Assembly (NCBI RefSeq): GCF_015353075.1 | Contig: NZ_CP064188.1 | Span: forward strand, 1,054,001-1,118,000 | Direction: 5' to 3' | Source of the DNA: Rhizobium sp. 007 | GTDB lineage: Bacteria > Pseudomonadota > Alphaproteobacteria > Rhizobiales > Rhizobiaceae | Length of the DNA stretch: 64,000 nucleotides | Part shown: positions 28,608 through 37,922 of the stretch, in pieces | How positions within the stretch are numbered: position 1 is the stretch's first letter | Layout of the letters: each line of letters opens with the position of its first letter | Program-made: the position numbers and the translations under genes | The notes under the pieces: model-generated | The model's database searches: none | What the model was told of the DNA's origin: nothing | The model's input: only the letters and a program-made list of their open reading frames with translations

Positions 28608-29282
28608 ATGAAATACGATGCCGAATTTGCCAATCCCTCGCGTGATCACGGCGATCGACACATCCCGCAGCCTGCGGGCGGTGCACAGAAACGGATTTTT
28701 GACGTCGTTCTGGCGGGTGTGGCTATCATTTGCCTTCTGCCGCTGATGATTGCGATCGCGTTACTTGTTCGTTTGGCCGATCGCGGACCGATCCTTCACT
28801 TGGAAAGACGGCGATCACCCGGGGGAGAGGCGTTTGACTGCTACAGCTTCCGGAAATTGCCGGTCGACTGGCGCCTCCGGCTTGGCCAGCATCTGTCGCG
28901 CCATCCAGACGAGCTTGCAAGCTGGATCATGACGGAAACGTTGAAGGACGATATTTTGCTAACGCCGGTTGGACGAGTTCTTCATCGAACAGGGCTTGAT
29001 GATCTGCCGCAACTTCTCAACGTGCTCTTCGGTGACATGAGCTTCGTTGGTCCGCCATCGCTGCCTGTTGATCGCGGTTATGTAAAAAGGGGCAACGTGT
29101 CGGCACAATTCTGTAGACCAGGCATGATCAACGATTGCCGCGCCACGGCTGACGGTGTCAGGAACGGGGAAATGGCGGCTGCTTCCTACGCCGCGCAGTG
29201 GAGTTTTTTGGGTGATTTGAAAATTCTGGTCCGCGCGATTGGTGGTCTGTTCCAGGCTGAAAGGTTTCAGCTCGATCATTGA
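28608..29282 (+). CDS. Degenerate ExoY-like sugar-phosphate transferase paralogue
   Basis: A 224-residue protein of the bacterial sugar transferase family (undecaprenyl-phosphate sugar-1-phosphate transferases). The membrane anchor KRIFDVVLAGVAIICLLPLM and the core GLDDLPQLLNVLFGDMSFVG are retained. Several conserved positions have changed: the usual KFRTM is SFRKL, GPRP is GPPS, and the RPGLTG-WQ loop reads RPGMINDCRATADG. A strong ribosome site (GGAGG) precedes the ATG. It may be inactive as an enzyme, an altered-specificity enzyme or a regulatory decoy. Its place facing exoX, whose known partner is ExoY, makes the last option worth testing. Confidence 0.8.
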   Translation: MKYDAEFANPSRDHGDRHIPQPAGGAQKRIFDVVLAGVAIICLLPLMIAIALLVRLADRGPILHLERRRSPGGEAFDCYSFRKLPVDWRLRLGQHLSRHPDELASWIMTETLKDDILLTPVGRVLHRTGLDDLPQLLNVLFGDMSFVGPPSLPVDRGYVKRGNVSAQFCRPGMINDCRATADGVRNGEMAAASYAAQWSFLGDLKILVRAIGGLFQAERFQLDH

Positions 29283-29350
29283 GAAGACCGCTGATGGCGG
29301 GCGCGGTTCAGGACCGTGCTTGTGCGAGTAAGCAGCCGTTGCAGCCCTCA

Positions 29351-30166
29351 CTAGCGAATCACGAGTTGGACGCGGGTAATATTGGTCTGGTTATCACGCT
29401 GGACCGATAGCCGCGCGCCAAGGCCATTGACGGCGCGCCTTAGGATCGCGGCGTCCCGACCGCTCATGAATGGAAACATTAGTGTGGCGTTCTTCTGGAT
29501 GAAAGTCACCGACCTTTCTGCTGCCCCGCCTGCGATCTCGACACTGACGGCCTCTGCTTCTTGTGCGCTCGCTGCCATCGTCGACAGCGCGATGATCAGG
29601 ATCAGCAGTCGTTCCCGATAAGCTTCAATGCCGTCGAAACTGCGCAGCGAAGATACCCGCAGATCAAAAAGGATGGTCAGCGCGTCAAGGGCTCGATGTA
29701 AGACAAGTCCGGGCAGGGCGTCGTGTTGCGGTACATCGCTTGCGATCTCGGTGAACGTTTTGAGTAACTGGCCAATCAGGAAGCTTGCGGCGGTCAGCTT
29801 TTCCAGGGCCAGCGCGTCGCTCTGTCGCCCAGCACGCCTTGCGATCCCGACCGCACCATTTGCCAAGCCCTCTGCCGGAGAAATTGCGGATGTCAGATAA
29901 AGTCCGAGCTCACTGGATCTGACTTCGAGCACAGCCGCTGCAAAGTCGCGGAAGTAATTGTCAGCGGCCGCCCCGGTTTTTTCCTCGAAATCTTCAATGA
30001 TTTCGCACCTTGCCGGCGCACCCGCTGCGCGCATGATAAGGACGAAGCGAGCCTCATAGTGAAAGTACAAAAATGATAGCTCAGCGCTCTCGCAGACCAA
30101 AAGCCTGTCCAGAACGCAGACTGATGCTGCCTGAACGGCAGGAAATACGGTATCATTGAGTAACAT
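29351..30166 (-). CDS. Hypothetical protein in the exopolysaccharide region
   Basis: A 271-residue protein of unknown function. The start at 30166 has GGTGG seven bases upstream; an upstream extension lacks a site. It has no signal peptide or clear membrane span. The middle is helical (ALALEKLTAASFLIGQLLKT), and the C-terminal stretch RRAVNGLGARLSVQRDNQTN then ITRVQLVIR resembles the end of a histidine-kinase ATPase domain, though the N and G boxes are not visible. It could be a sensor-like or phosphotransfer-type regulator, but that is a guess. It is convergent with the exoY-like gene. Confidence 0.6.
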   Translation of the reverse strand: MLLNDTVFPAVQAASVCVLDRLLVCESAELSFLYFHYEARFVLIMRAAGAPARCEIIEDFEEKTGAAADNYFRDFAAAVLEVRSSELGLYLTSAISPAEGLANGAVGIARRAGRQSDALALEKLTAASFLIGQLLKTFTEIASDVPQHDALPGLVLHRALDALTILFDLRVSSLRSFDGIEAYRERLLILIIALSTMAASAQEAEAVSVEIAGGAAERSVTFIQKNATLMFPFMSGRDAAILRRAVNGLGARLSVQRDNQTNITRVQLVIR

Positions 30167-30381
30167 CACTATACCACCTGTGGAGGCGCTAACAATATGA
30201 AGACATATCCTACTAAAGACCAGATAAAAACTTCGATTTTCGGCTGTGGATGTTACGCTCTCTGGATAATGAGACATAAATGCCTCAAGATTATTCTAGC
30301 AGATAATCTGCAGATTTCTATCCGGTGATTAAAAAGGCGAGCCGGAAGCAGCTTTTGGCGCGCCGATCCTTTCTGATTGCG

Positions 30382-30471
30382 CTAGCGCAGCAGACAGACG
30401 ACCGCGAGCAGGATAAAAAGCCAGAGGAGCACGGAAAGCCCGGTGGCATTCAGCAACGTCGTTTTCTTCAT
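30382..30471 (-). CDS. 29-residue single-span membrane peptide
   Basis: A very short frame starting MKKTTLLNATGLSV and continuing as an unbroken hydrophobic span (LLWLFILLAVVCLL) before the stop. GGGAG lies six bases before the ATG. The layout (two lysines, one transmembrane helix, a C-terminal Arg) is that of small membrane proteins that modulate larger ones. It lies between the hypothetical gene and the flippase gene and may be the last part of the flippase transcript's neighbourhood. No family recognised. Confidence 0.55.
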   Translation of the reverse strand: MKKTTLLNATGLSVLLWLFILLAVVCLLR

Positions 30472-30552
30472 GTCGCTCTCCCGCTTTCGCATGAGAGAAG
30501 GATAGGCGGTGAAGCTTGCGTCGAGGCTATCGCCTGTCTGTGACGCTGTGCG

Positions 30553-32004
30553 TCATCTGCCTTGGCCACGCAGGAGCTGGATACGTTCGATCATCCAGCT
30601 TCGGCTGAAGCAGGTGAGCCAGCCGAAATAGATGACCATGCCAAGGCTCGCCGAGATAGCGAGGCGGAAGGAAGATTGCATCCCAACCATTGCTGTTGCT
30701 TGCACATAATATACGACGACGCCCATGGCGAGGGCCGCCGCCGCGGCCGGCGCGAGCCCCATGTAATGCACCTTCGCCTGCAGGTTCAGCCGGCGCAGTA
30801 ACAAGACATTGCCGATCACCCCATAGACGAGCGCCGGCGACGACATCACCAAAATCGCCGCGCCCGGCGTGCTTGTCGGTATGACGACGAGCGCACCGAT
30901 AGAAGTCAAGGCAACGATGATGGAGTATTGCAGCGACATGCGGTTCAAGCCGAGCGCGTTCATTGCAATGGGATTAAACCAGACGATCGGGATCATCAGC
31001 GAGGTGATCGCCACAGCGCGAAGAATGGGCGCGACCCCGGCATAGGACGAGGGCAACAGCAACGCCACCGCATCATCGGCGACGACAATCAGTCCGGTGA
31101 AGGCCGGCAGTGTCACGAAGGCAGCGGTGCGGATGATGGCGGTAAACACTTCGCGTTCCGCCGCAAGGTTGCCGCGCACCTTGCTCATCAACGGAAACCA
31201 AAGCGCAAAGAGCGGGCTGACCAGGGGATTTTGCAGCGATTCGCTGATCCTGTCGGCAGCCCGGAACAGACCGACGGTCGCGCCATCGAAGCGGATGCCG
31301 AAGAACAGCACGGCAGCGCGCTGCATGGATATGTTAATGGCGGCGACCATCCATAGAGGCAGGAAGCGGCGAAGAATTTCGCGACACGCGCCTTTTTTGG
31401 TATGACGCCCGGGAAGCCAACCGGTATGACGGAACTCAAAGACAACAACGGCCATTGTCGAGACAATGCGCTGAGCAGGCAGCGCCCAAATCGCCAGCGG
31501 TGAGAACGCCAGCGTGATGCCGGCGATACCGCCCGCAAGCGTCGAAATCATATTGCGCTTGGCAAACGTCTTGAAGCCCAGTTCGCGCATTATGAGGGCA
31601 TCCATCACCGACAGCCACGGCGTAAAGAGCAAAAGAAGGCCAAAAATCGGCATATAGTAACCGACCAGTGGCGCGTTCTCAAAGCCAGCGATCAAAGGCC
31701 CAGCCATGACCAGAAAGAGCGCGAAGGGTGAGGCGACCAAAGACAGGGAAATGAAAGCCGCGTTTAAGCTCTTCTTGTCGAAATCACCACGCTGCAGGAT
31801 CGCATCCATGCCGGCATAGCGGCCGTCATTGGCGATGAAGTCGGCAATAACAGCAGAGAGCGCGACTGCCCCGAAGACCGCCGGTTCCAGCATGCGTGCA
31901 AGAACCAGGAAGATGACAAAACCGGCGCTCTGCGAAAAGATCGCGTTGATGGTATTCCAGGCAATGCCATTACGAAGTGCCGTTGCTAGCGACGTTTCAG
32001 ACAT
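30553..32004 (-). CDS. Polysaccharide flippase (Wzx/ExoT-like)
   Basis: A 483-residue integral membrane protein of the polysaccharide transporter/MOP family, with about twelve hydrophobic segments. It would flip lipid-linked repeat units across the inner membrane. Family-like stretches are AWNTINAIFSQSAGFVIFLV near the N-terminus and GLFRAADRISESLQNPL in the middle. The start at 32004 follows GGGATGG; a start four codons earlier is possible. It lies upstream-to-downstream with a GT8 and a GT2 gene, on the same strand. It may serve the repeat unit built with the altered exo set, in place of ExoT. Confidence 0.88.
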   Translation of the reverse strand: MSETSLATALRNGIAWNTINAIFSQSAGFVIFLVLARMLEPAVFGAVALSAVIADFIANDGRYAGMDAILQRGDFDKKSLNAAFISLSLVASPFALFLVMAGPLIAGFENAPLVGYYMPIFGLLLLFTPWLSVMDALIMRELGFKTFAKRNMISTLAGGIAGITLAFSPLAIWALPAQRIVSTMAVVVFEFRHTGWLPGRHTKKGACREILRRFLPLWMVAAINISMQRAAVLFFGIRFDGATVGLFRAADRISESLQNPLVSPLFALWFPLMSKVRGNLAAEREVFTAIIRTAAFVTLPAFTGLIVVADDAVALLLPSSYAGVAPILRAVAITSLMIPIVWFNPIAMNALGLNRMSLQYSIIVALTSIGALVVIPTSTPGAAILVMSSPALVYGVIGNVLLLRRLNLQAKVHYMGLAPAAAAALAMGVVVYYVQATAMVGMQSSFRLAISASLGMVIYFGWLTCFSRSWMIERIQLLRGQGR

Positions 32005-32094
32005 GGACCATCCCATCTGTGCAAGGTGTAACCGGCGCCGTTGCACCGCCGCGCATCATAATCAAGCATGTGCGCCTGGAAAACCAGGTCCGCC

Positions 32095-33162
32095 TCACGC
32101 CTGCAACCGGTACCAGTTGACGATGGTCTTGATTTTCCGACGCAGATCCTTGACGAAATGGACCTCGCCAAGCTTGAGGACCTGCGCGCGATACGGGGTC
32201 TTTTTCAAATAGCGGTAATAGGTCCAGATCAACGGATGCCATCCGTCCGTCGACCACGGTTTGTTGTGCTCCGTGAAGTGGATGATTTTTGGCCGGCGCC
32301 CTTTTTTCATTTCGGCTGCAGTTGCATAGCAGGGCTTGCCTTCCTGCGGCATCAGCATTCGGCGTTGGACGTTCCACAATATGTCAAGCTGTTTCCATCG
32401 GCTCCAGAAGACAACGTTAAGAGCGCACTGATCGCCATACTCCATATCGTCGATGCGCGTTTCCAAAACAGTGATGACTTTGGAAAGATCATCACTGGCG
32501 CGCAGCTTGGTGAGATCCATCAACAGTACACCGGAATTGAAGTAGCCAAGACGCTTGGGGTGCAGCTGAAAACGCTTGGCGAACACCTCGCCGTCCATGC
32601 CGACGTCGCAGACCGCGCCGATTGCATGCTCGCCCAGATCGGAGGCATAGAGTTCCCGAATATCACCCATGACGACGAGGTCGGCATCGAGATAAAGGAC
32701 TCGATCGATATCTGGCGGGGCCAGCTCGGCAAGCATCAGACGATAGTAGCCGGCGCGGCTGATATGGCGTTTGCCGGGCATTGCAAGGACACTTGAGCCT
32801 TTAATCTCGAGCCAATCAAACCGGTGTCCTTCAGCAGAGCGTTCGAATGTCGAACGGGCTTGGGGGGGAATGCCATCATGGACGATCAGAAAACGGAGTT
32901 TTGCGCCCGGCGCGTTAGCGATAAGAGATGCCAGCACAACAGCTGCATGCGGCAGGTAAGCGGTATCGAGTCCGAAGGCGATTGTCACCTCCGAAGCTGG
33001 CGGTTGCGGGCGGCTGTATCGCTGCATTGCTGCCTCAAGTAGAGGTTCGGCAAGGGGGCGACCGTTCAGGCCTTCGGCGATTGACCGGAAACTGGCAGTC
33101 TTCATCGGCAAGGCGCCCATGGCAGAAGATGCCAGATTTCCTTCAAATGCGGGATCACTCAT
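32095..33162 (-). CDS. Glycosyltransferase family 8 protein
   Basis: A 355-residue cytoplasmic glycosyltransferase of family GT8 (retaining, often glucosyl or galactosyl transfer). IAFGLDTAYLPHAAVVLASL is the donor-binding start, YLDADLVVMGDI carries the metal-binding DxD motif, GYFNSGVLLMDL is the family's acceptor region, and IIHFTEHNKPW is the conserved C-terminal His region. The start at 33162 is fixed by GGAGGGG nearby. It lies between the GT2 and flippase genes and probably adds one sugar of the repeat unit. Succinoglycan clusters do not normally include a GT8. Confidence 0.9.
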   Translation of the reverse strand: MSDPAFEGNLASSAMGALPMKTASFRSIAEGLNGRPLAEPLLEAAMQRYSRPQPPASEVTIAFGLDTAYLPHAAVVLASLIANAPGAKLRFLIVHDGIPPQARSTFERSAEGHRFDWLEIKGSSVLAMPGKRHISRAGYYRLMLAELAPPDIDRVLYLDADLVVMGDIRELYASDLGEHAIGAVCDVGMDGEVFAKRFQLHPKRLGYFNSGVLLMDLTKLRASDDLSKVITVLETRIDDMEYGDQCALNVVFWSRWKQLDILWNVQRRMLMPQEGKPCYATAAEMKKGRRPKIIHFTEHNKPWSTDGWHPLIWTYYRYLKKTPYRAQVLKLGEVHFVKDLRRKIKTIVNWYRLQA

Positions 33163-33219
33163 TACCCCTCCAAGCGGGAGCCTCATGCTCCAGTCTCATG
33201 TCGTCGAAACGTTTGCCGC

Positions 33220-34182
33220 CTATTGCCAGCCCGGATATCCGGTCCAGGCGCGGCGCATGCCAAGCTTGACGTAAATCCAGTCCAGCACGGCATCGACGAC
33301 AAGCATGCCGTTGACACCAAAGCCGGCTCTTGCCAGTGCATCAAAATGGGGTTGCAGATGCTCGCGACCGCGATCTTCGCGCCACCAGGTCAGAATGCGG
33401 CGCACATAATAGCGGCGAAACGCGAGAAGCTGGTGGCGGTAGTCGGTCCCGAAGGCGACTGGACCGTGGCGCATGATCAGATCAAGGCCATCGCGCGTCC
33501 AGGCGCGAGTTTTGCCGGCATAATGCAAGGCAGTGACCGTATTCTCGTGTACACGGGTAAAGCCGAGTGCCTCATGCACGAAACCGAAATCGCTGATCGC
33601 CAGCATCCGGAAAACCGTATCGAGGTCCCAGCTGCCGTCCATGGCGCTGGCAAAAAGAGGTTCGAGCGAGTCAGTCACGCGCCGGCGCCACATCATCTGG
33701 ACCGGCATTAAAATGCCCTGACGCAGCAGCGCCATCCGCATGGCGTCCTTGCCGGGGAAAACCGGCTTGCCGGGTGGCCAGAAGAAATCTTGAACAGCAC
33801 CCGCGCAGTCATGAAGGCTGCCAATGACCCCGACATTGGGAAAGGTTTCGCCGAGTGCCGCCATCTTGGAGATCGACGTCGGGCTAATCGTGTCATCGTC
33901 GCAGAGATAGCGCACATAGACAGCGTCCCGTGGTACCAGGCGATAAGCTTTCGTCCAGTTTTCACGCTGATCCAGCGTCTTTTCATTGCGGAAGCGAAGG
34001 ACAGGGATGCGCTTGTTCAAATAGGCGGAGACGATTTCTTCGGTATTGTCGCTGCTATTGTTGTCGAGCACGACGTGAACAAGGTTTGGCCAATCTTGCT
34101 GCTGAACGGATTCCATCGTTTCAGCCAAGAACCGTCCGCCATTATACGTCGGGGTCACAACAGCGACAAGCGGCAAAGACAT
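33220..34182 (-). CDS. Glycosyltransferase family 2 protein
   Basis: A 320-residue inverting glycosyltransferase of family GT2. It opens VAVVTPTYNGGRFLAETMES, has DNNSSDNT and carries YLCDDDTI as its metal-binding acidic motif. The C-terminal part is mostly helical and lacks a strong membrane anchor. The start at 34182 follows GTGGAA; a start four codons earlier is possible. It heads a three-gene set (GT2, GT8, flippase) whose spacing of about 50-90 bases suggests one transcript. Acceptor and donor are unknown. Confidence 0.88.
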   Translation of the reverse strand: MSLPLVAVVTPTYNGGRFLAETMESVQQQDWPNLVHVVLDNNSSDNTEEIVSAYLNKRIPVLRFRNEKTLDQRENWTKAYRLVPRDAVYVRYLCDDDTISPTSISKMAALGETFPNVGVIGSLHDCAGAVQDFFWPPGKPVFPGKDAMRMALLRQGILMPVQMMWRRRVTDSLEPLFASAMDGSWDLDTVFRMLAISDFGFVHEALGFTRVHENTVTALHYAGKTRAWTRDGLDLIMRHGPVAFGTDYRHQLLAFRRYYVRRILTWWREDRGREHLQPHFDALARAGFGVNGMLVVDAVLDWIYVKLGMRRAWTGYPGWQ

Positions 34183-34585
34183 TGTACATTCCACAACGCG
34201 AAAGAAATCCTAAGAAGAACTAAAGCTATGTTATAGTTAAGGTGATGCGAGTCAATAATGGCTTAGCGTAGAATCCAATTTATTATTGAGATATTGTCGA
34301 TCCTCTGTATAGCTGACTATCAAAGAGCTTAGCTGCATTCTATGCAGAGGCCGTTTGAGGCTGTCGGCAATTGCAGCGAGCAAATGAAAGAATGTCGCCA
34401 ACAGATGCAGTCGCGAATAGACCCCGGCCTGTTCGCAAACTGTGGCGATGACGAGCTAGCCCTGGAGATGCACGAGCCAAAGGAGATTGCACTCTGGCGC
34501 GCAGCAAATGAGGTGCATAAAATCGACTGTGACAATACCTTCCATCTGTCGCTTCGCTTGTTTTGTAAGCGGTCATCCTGATCGG
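34183..34585. other. Intergenic region with an uncertain small frame
   Basis: About 400 bases. The part from 34200 to 34330 is AT-rich and should hold the promoter for the GT2 gene. A 79-residue frame on the plus strand (34342-34581, starting MQRPFEAVGNCSEQ) has a protein-like acidic composition but no ribosome site and no family. I do not call it as a gene. Confidence 0.35.
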
Positions 34586-35881
34586 TCACCCGTGACCGCC
34601 ACGGCGAGGCACATGAAAACCTTCACTGCCAGCGAATTGAGGATAGAACCGCACCGAGGCATTGCCTACCGTTCCAGCGACCGGTTTGGTGAGTGCCCCG
34701 GCGCAGTAGTAGATGAGGAAGGATCCGATCGTGTATTGATTCAGGAAATCGACTTCGAAAAAGGAGCGACCGATGAACAGTATGACGAGACCGAAGAGGA
34801 CCACATCCTCGTTTCGCGCGCCCGACGACAGGAGGCGTCTGAGGTATCCAGCGAGGAGGCCAAGAATAACGGCGCTGAGCAGGATCAGTCCGATATAGCC
34901 AAGTTCGACCGCGGCCTCGATGTAGGTATTATGAAAGTGAAAGCCTGCACGCGATGCAATATAGAACTGCTGCCACAGGACCTCCGGTTGAGAAAAGCCC
35001 TGGACCCAGAAACCCTGAAAACCGAGGCCGAAGATAGGTTGTTCGTGGGCGATTTCGATACCTCGCTGCCAAAGATACGTCCGCCCTGTCAACGTCGCAT
35101 CCTTGCCGAAGGCGCCGAGGATCGCGCCGAACAGCCCGGTACTCAATGCAATCAGGAGTCCGACGGCTGCTGCCGGAACGATCGACAGGAAGAGGACCGT
35201 CCGGTGCCGCGGTGAGAACCGCTTCAGAAAGACCGCAGCGACCGTTACGGCAATCGTTGCGGCGATCGTGATGGTGGAGGTCGCCGACTGGGCGGTGTGT
35301 AGCGAAAAGACGCCGAAGACGCCTGACATAAGGGCCAGGATGCGCCAGATCATCTGCACGCGCAGGACGAAGACCACCGAGAAGGAGGCAAAGACGCCGA
35401 GCGCGGCAAACATGCCGAGTTGGTTCTTCGATCCGAAGGCGCCGATGAAGCTGTAGACGCCATCAAGAGGGTCGTAGCTGAAGTGTCCAAATATCAGTGA
35501 GTAGAGCAGTACCAGCGATGCGCCGAGGCTCATGCCCAAAATCATCGCCTTTACAGGCACGACCCGTGCGGCAACCAACGCGCAGACAATCGTTGAAAGA
35601 TATTGCAGCCCGCCGCGCAGGCTGAGCCCCGGAACCGCAGACCAGAAAAAGGACAGACATGCAAAGATGGAAAAGGCAAAAATCCAATAGAGAGGCCGTG
35701 GATCGCCGATGACTGCGCGCGGGTCCATGGCAAGAAGAGGCAGCCACACCAGATAGAACAACAAAATGAAGACAGAGCCAAACAGCTGCGCATAGGCGAT
35801 GAAAAACATCGTCGCGACCATAGCAGCGATCGCAAAGGGCGCGTTCTGTCCAGGCGATAAGAAAGCGTTGATACTGATACG
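34586..35881 (-). CDS. exoQ: ExoQ-like polysaccharide polymerase (O-antigen ligase family)
   Basis: A 431-residue membrane protein with about ten hydrophobic segments, of the Wzy/O-antigen ligase family. By position after exoF it is the ExoQ-type polymerase that joins repeat units in the periplasm. The large periplasmic loop contains TGRTYLWQRGIEIAHEQPIF and HFHNTYIEAAVELGYIGL, the conserved catalytic-loop pattern. The start at 35881 avoids overlapping exoF by 23 bases; an upstream in-frame start is possible. The exoY-exoF-exoQ order is as in known rhizobial clusters. Confidence 0.88.
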   Translation of the reverse strand, partial: RISINAFLSPGQNAPFAIAAMVATMFFIAYAQLFGSVFILLFYLVWLPLLAMDPRAVIGDPRPLYWIFAFSIFACLSFFWSAVPGLSLRGGLQYLSTIVCALVAARVVPVKAMILGMSLGASLVLLYSLIFGHFSYDPLDGVYSFIGAFGSKNQLGMFAALGVFASFSVVFVLRVQMIWRILALMSGVFGVFSLHTAQSATSTITIAATIAVTVAAVFLKRFSPRHRTVLFLSIVPAAAVGLLIALSTGLFGAILGAFGKDATLTGRTYLWQRGIEIAHEQPIFGLGFQGFWVQGFSQPEVLWQQFYIASRAGFHFHNTYIEAAVELGYIGLILLSAVILGLLAGYLRRLLSSGARNEDVVLFGLVILFIGRSFFEVDFLNQYTIGSFLIYYCAGALTKPVAGTVGNASVRFYPQFAGSEGFHVPRRGGHG

Positions 35882-35906
35882 CATGCCGATCTGCCGACCC
35901 CAAGTC

Positions 35907-37196
35907 CTATGATTTTTCGTTGGTGACACTGACCTTGACCAAGTCTCCCGGCTGAACGGGCGTTGTTTCGGTCGCTGGAATCTCCTGGATCTTGCTTGCG
36001 ACCGTTCGCACGATCGAATAGCTGATGAGCCTGGCAGCGTCGCTTCCGGTCAATTGCGAGGCCATTGGCGCATTCACCAGCGCCTCAGCCATCAGTTGCC
36101 GGTACATCTGGAGCTGCAGCGCATTTTCGTCCAGCTGCGACTTGGTTTCCTGCATATCGAGCGCAATCTTCGATTTGCGCTCATTCTTCAAGTCGATCGT
36201 GTCGAGTGCGGCCTTGTTCATCTCCTGCTTGGCGCGCAGCGAGGCAGCATCGAGGTCAAGCAGGTTGCTCTGGGTATCGGCAAGCGTCGTCTCGAGGCCC
36301 AGCGCCCGGGAGCTGACTGCCAGACCCTGATCGACGAGCTTGGCAGTCTTTTCGAGCTCTCTCCTGTAAAGGTCCACTTGCCGTGTCTGGTTGTCGACCT
36401 TCTTGCTGAGCGAGGTGATTTCGTTGCTGTAGAGGGTTTGCAGCTCATCAAGCCCTTTGAGGCGAAGGTCGAACGCGTTGCGGTTCGTTTCCATGATTGC
36501 TATTTCATCCTCGATCAGCGTTCGCGATTGCGGGATGGCGGCAAGGTCTTGGGGGATAGCAATCTTCTCCTTGCCGGCCTCCTCGGAGGCAAGTCGCGCC
36601 TTCTTCGCCATCAGACGGGCGCGCTCGGCAACAAGCACCTCGTAACTGCCCCTGGCGTTAATGAAGTCGCGTTCGAAGCGCTGACCTTCGTGCAGTCCGC
36701 GACGCATGCCGCCGGCAAGACTAATCGCCTTCAGGACCGTCATCTCCGGATCGTAGGGATATTTGCCGGGCGTGTGGACTTCGCCAGCTACGAAAATCGG
36801 CCGGAATTCAAGAATTTCAACCGAAGCTTCCGGCGGATCGGGAAGCCCGAAACGCTCCTGGAGACTGCGTGCGATCTCGCGCGCCACCTCCGAGGTCGAC
36901 CGGCCGACAGCTTTCAGCTCACCCGCAAACGGCAGAGCCAGATCGCCGTTCGGACCGACGATGTATTCGCCTGTAATACCCGGCCACTCGCGAAACTGCC
37001 CCTCGGCAGTCTGCCATTCGACCACGCGGACGGACAGCTTGTCCATGATTCCAAGCTTATAGGGATCGGCGCGCGCAGCCGAGAGCAACACCGGTTGAAC
37101 AAGACAGACGACTGCGGCAAGCGTTGCAAGGCACAGCCGCGGTAGCGCGTAAATGGCGTTACGCGCGGCAGGAGAAAGCTGACGAACTAACCTCAT
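35907..37196 (-). CDS. exoF: ExoF-type polysaccharide export protein
   Basis: A 429-residue periplasmic/outer-membrane export protein of the polysaccharide export family. A signal peptide fills about residues 1-43 (ending in SAARADPYKLG). The export domain follows (GPNGDLALPFAGELKAVGRS) and then SLBB-like repeats (VAGEVHTPGKYPYD). A long coiled coil runs from about residue 190 to 350 (LEKTAKLVDQGLAVSSRAL). It would form the channel end of the machinery with ExoP. It lies 39 bases after exoY and just before exoQ. Confidence 0.9.
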   Translation of the reverse strand: MRLVRQLSPAARNAIYALPRLCLATLAAVVCLVQPVLLSAARADPYKLGIMDKLSVRVVEWQTAEGQFREWPGITGEYIVGPNGDLALPFAGELKAVGRSTSEVAREIARSLQERFGLPDPPEASVEILEFRPIFVAGEVHTPGKYPYDPEMTVLKAISLAGGMRRGLHEGQRFERDFINARGSYEVLVAERARLMAKKARLASEEAGKEKIAIPQDLAAIPQSRTLIEDEIAIMETNRNAFDLRLKGLDELQTLYSNEITSLSKKVDNQTRQVDLYRRELEKTAKLVDQGLAVSSRALGLETTLADTQSNLLDLDAASLRAKQEMNKAALDTIDLKNERKSKIALDMQETKSQLDENALQLQMYRQLMAEALVNAPMASQLTGSDAARLISYSIVRTVASKIQEIPATETTPVQPGDLVKVSVTNEKS

Positions 37197-37235
37197 GGTT
37201 CTTCCCTATCTTTGCCGGGCAAAGGCGTCGTCGTG

Positions 37236-37922
37236 CTAGCGGGCACCCCGCGCGAACAGGACAACCGGCACGGTTTTCAGAATGATCCAGACGTCGCCCA
37301 CGAAGGACCAGTGCTCAACATACTGGCTATCGAGCTGAACGCGCTCCTCGTAGGTCGTGTCGCTTCGCCCACTCACCTGCCACTTGCCGGTAAGACCTGG
37401 GCGCGAGCGGAGGTAGTGACTTCCGCTATCACCGTAACGGGCCATTTCTTCGCCCATGATTGGACGCGGGCCAACAAGGCTCATATCGCCGCGCAAGACA
37501 TTGAGCAGTTGTGGTAACTCGTCGAGACTGAGTTTTCGCAGCACCTTTCCGGTGGCGGTTACCCTGATGTCGTGACGCAGCTTGCGGGTCGTTGCCCATT
37601 CAGCAAGGGCGACGGGATTTTCGGCGAGATAGGCAGCAAGCCGCGCATCGCTCTCGGTAACCATGGTTCGGAATTTCAGGCAACGGAATGACTTTCCGTT
37701 GTGGCCAACGCGCTGATGACCGAAAAGAACGGGGCCGCGGTCATCAAGCTTTACGGCGATCGCGATCAGCAAGAAGAGTGGGGAAAACAGGACGAGCAGA
37801 ATGAGGGCGCCGACGACGTCAAACACCCTCTTGCGCAACCCGCCTAGTGGCCTCATTGGCCGCCACTGGGTGTAGTGTGAGAAAATAGAGGCATCGGCTA
37901 ATTCGACATCATGCTTCATCAT
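37236..37922 (-). CDS. exoY: Priming galactosyl-phosphate transferase ExoY
   Basis: A 228-residue membrane enzyme that transfers galactose-1-phosphate from UDP-galactose to undecaprenyl phosphate and so starts each repeat unit. The N-terminal anchor is KRVFDVVGALILLVLFSPLF. All core motifs are intact: KFRTM, LRKLSLDELPQLLNVLRGDM, VGPRPIMGEEM and RPGLTGKWQVSGRSDT. Two ATG codons stand at the start behind GGGGAG. It heads exoY-exoF-exoQ. An AT-rich upstream region of 229 bases (37923-38151) should contain the promoter. The galactose donor is inferred from the family. Confidence 0.93.
   Translation of the reverse strand: MMKHDVELADASIFSHYTQWRPMRPLGGLRKRVFDVVGALILLVLFSPLFLLIAIAVKLDDRGPVLFGHQRVGHNGKSFRCLKFRTMVTESDARLAAYLAENPVALAEWATTRKLRHDIRVTATGKVLRKLSLDELPQLLNVLRGDMSLVGPRPIMGEEMARYGDSGSHYLRSRPGLTGKWQVSGRSDTTYEERVQLDSQYVEHWSFVGDVWIILKTVPVVLFARGAR

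Noticed and set aside
36054..37145. Plus-strand open frame of 363 residues
   Set aside because: Shadow of exoF; no ribosome site and no family.
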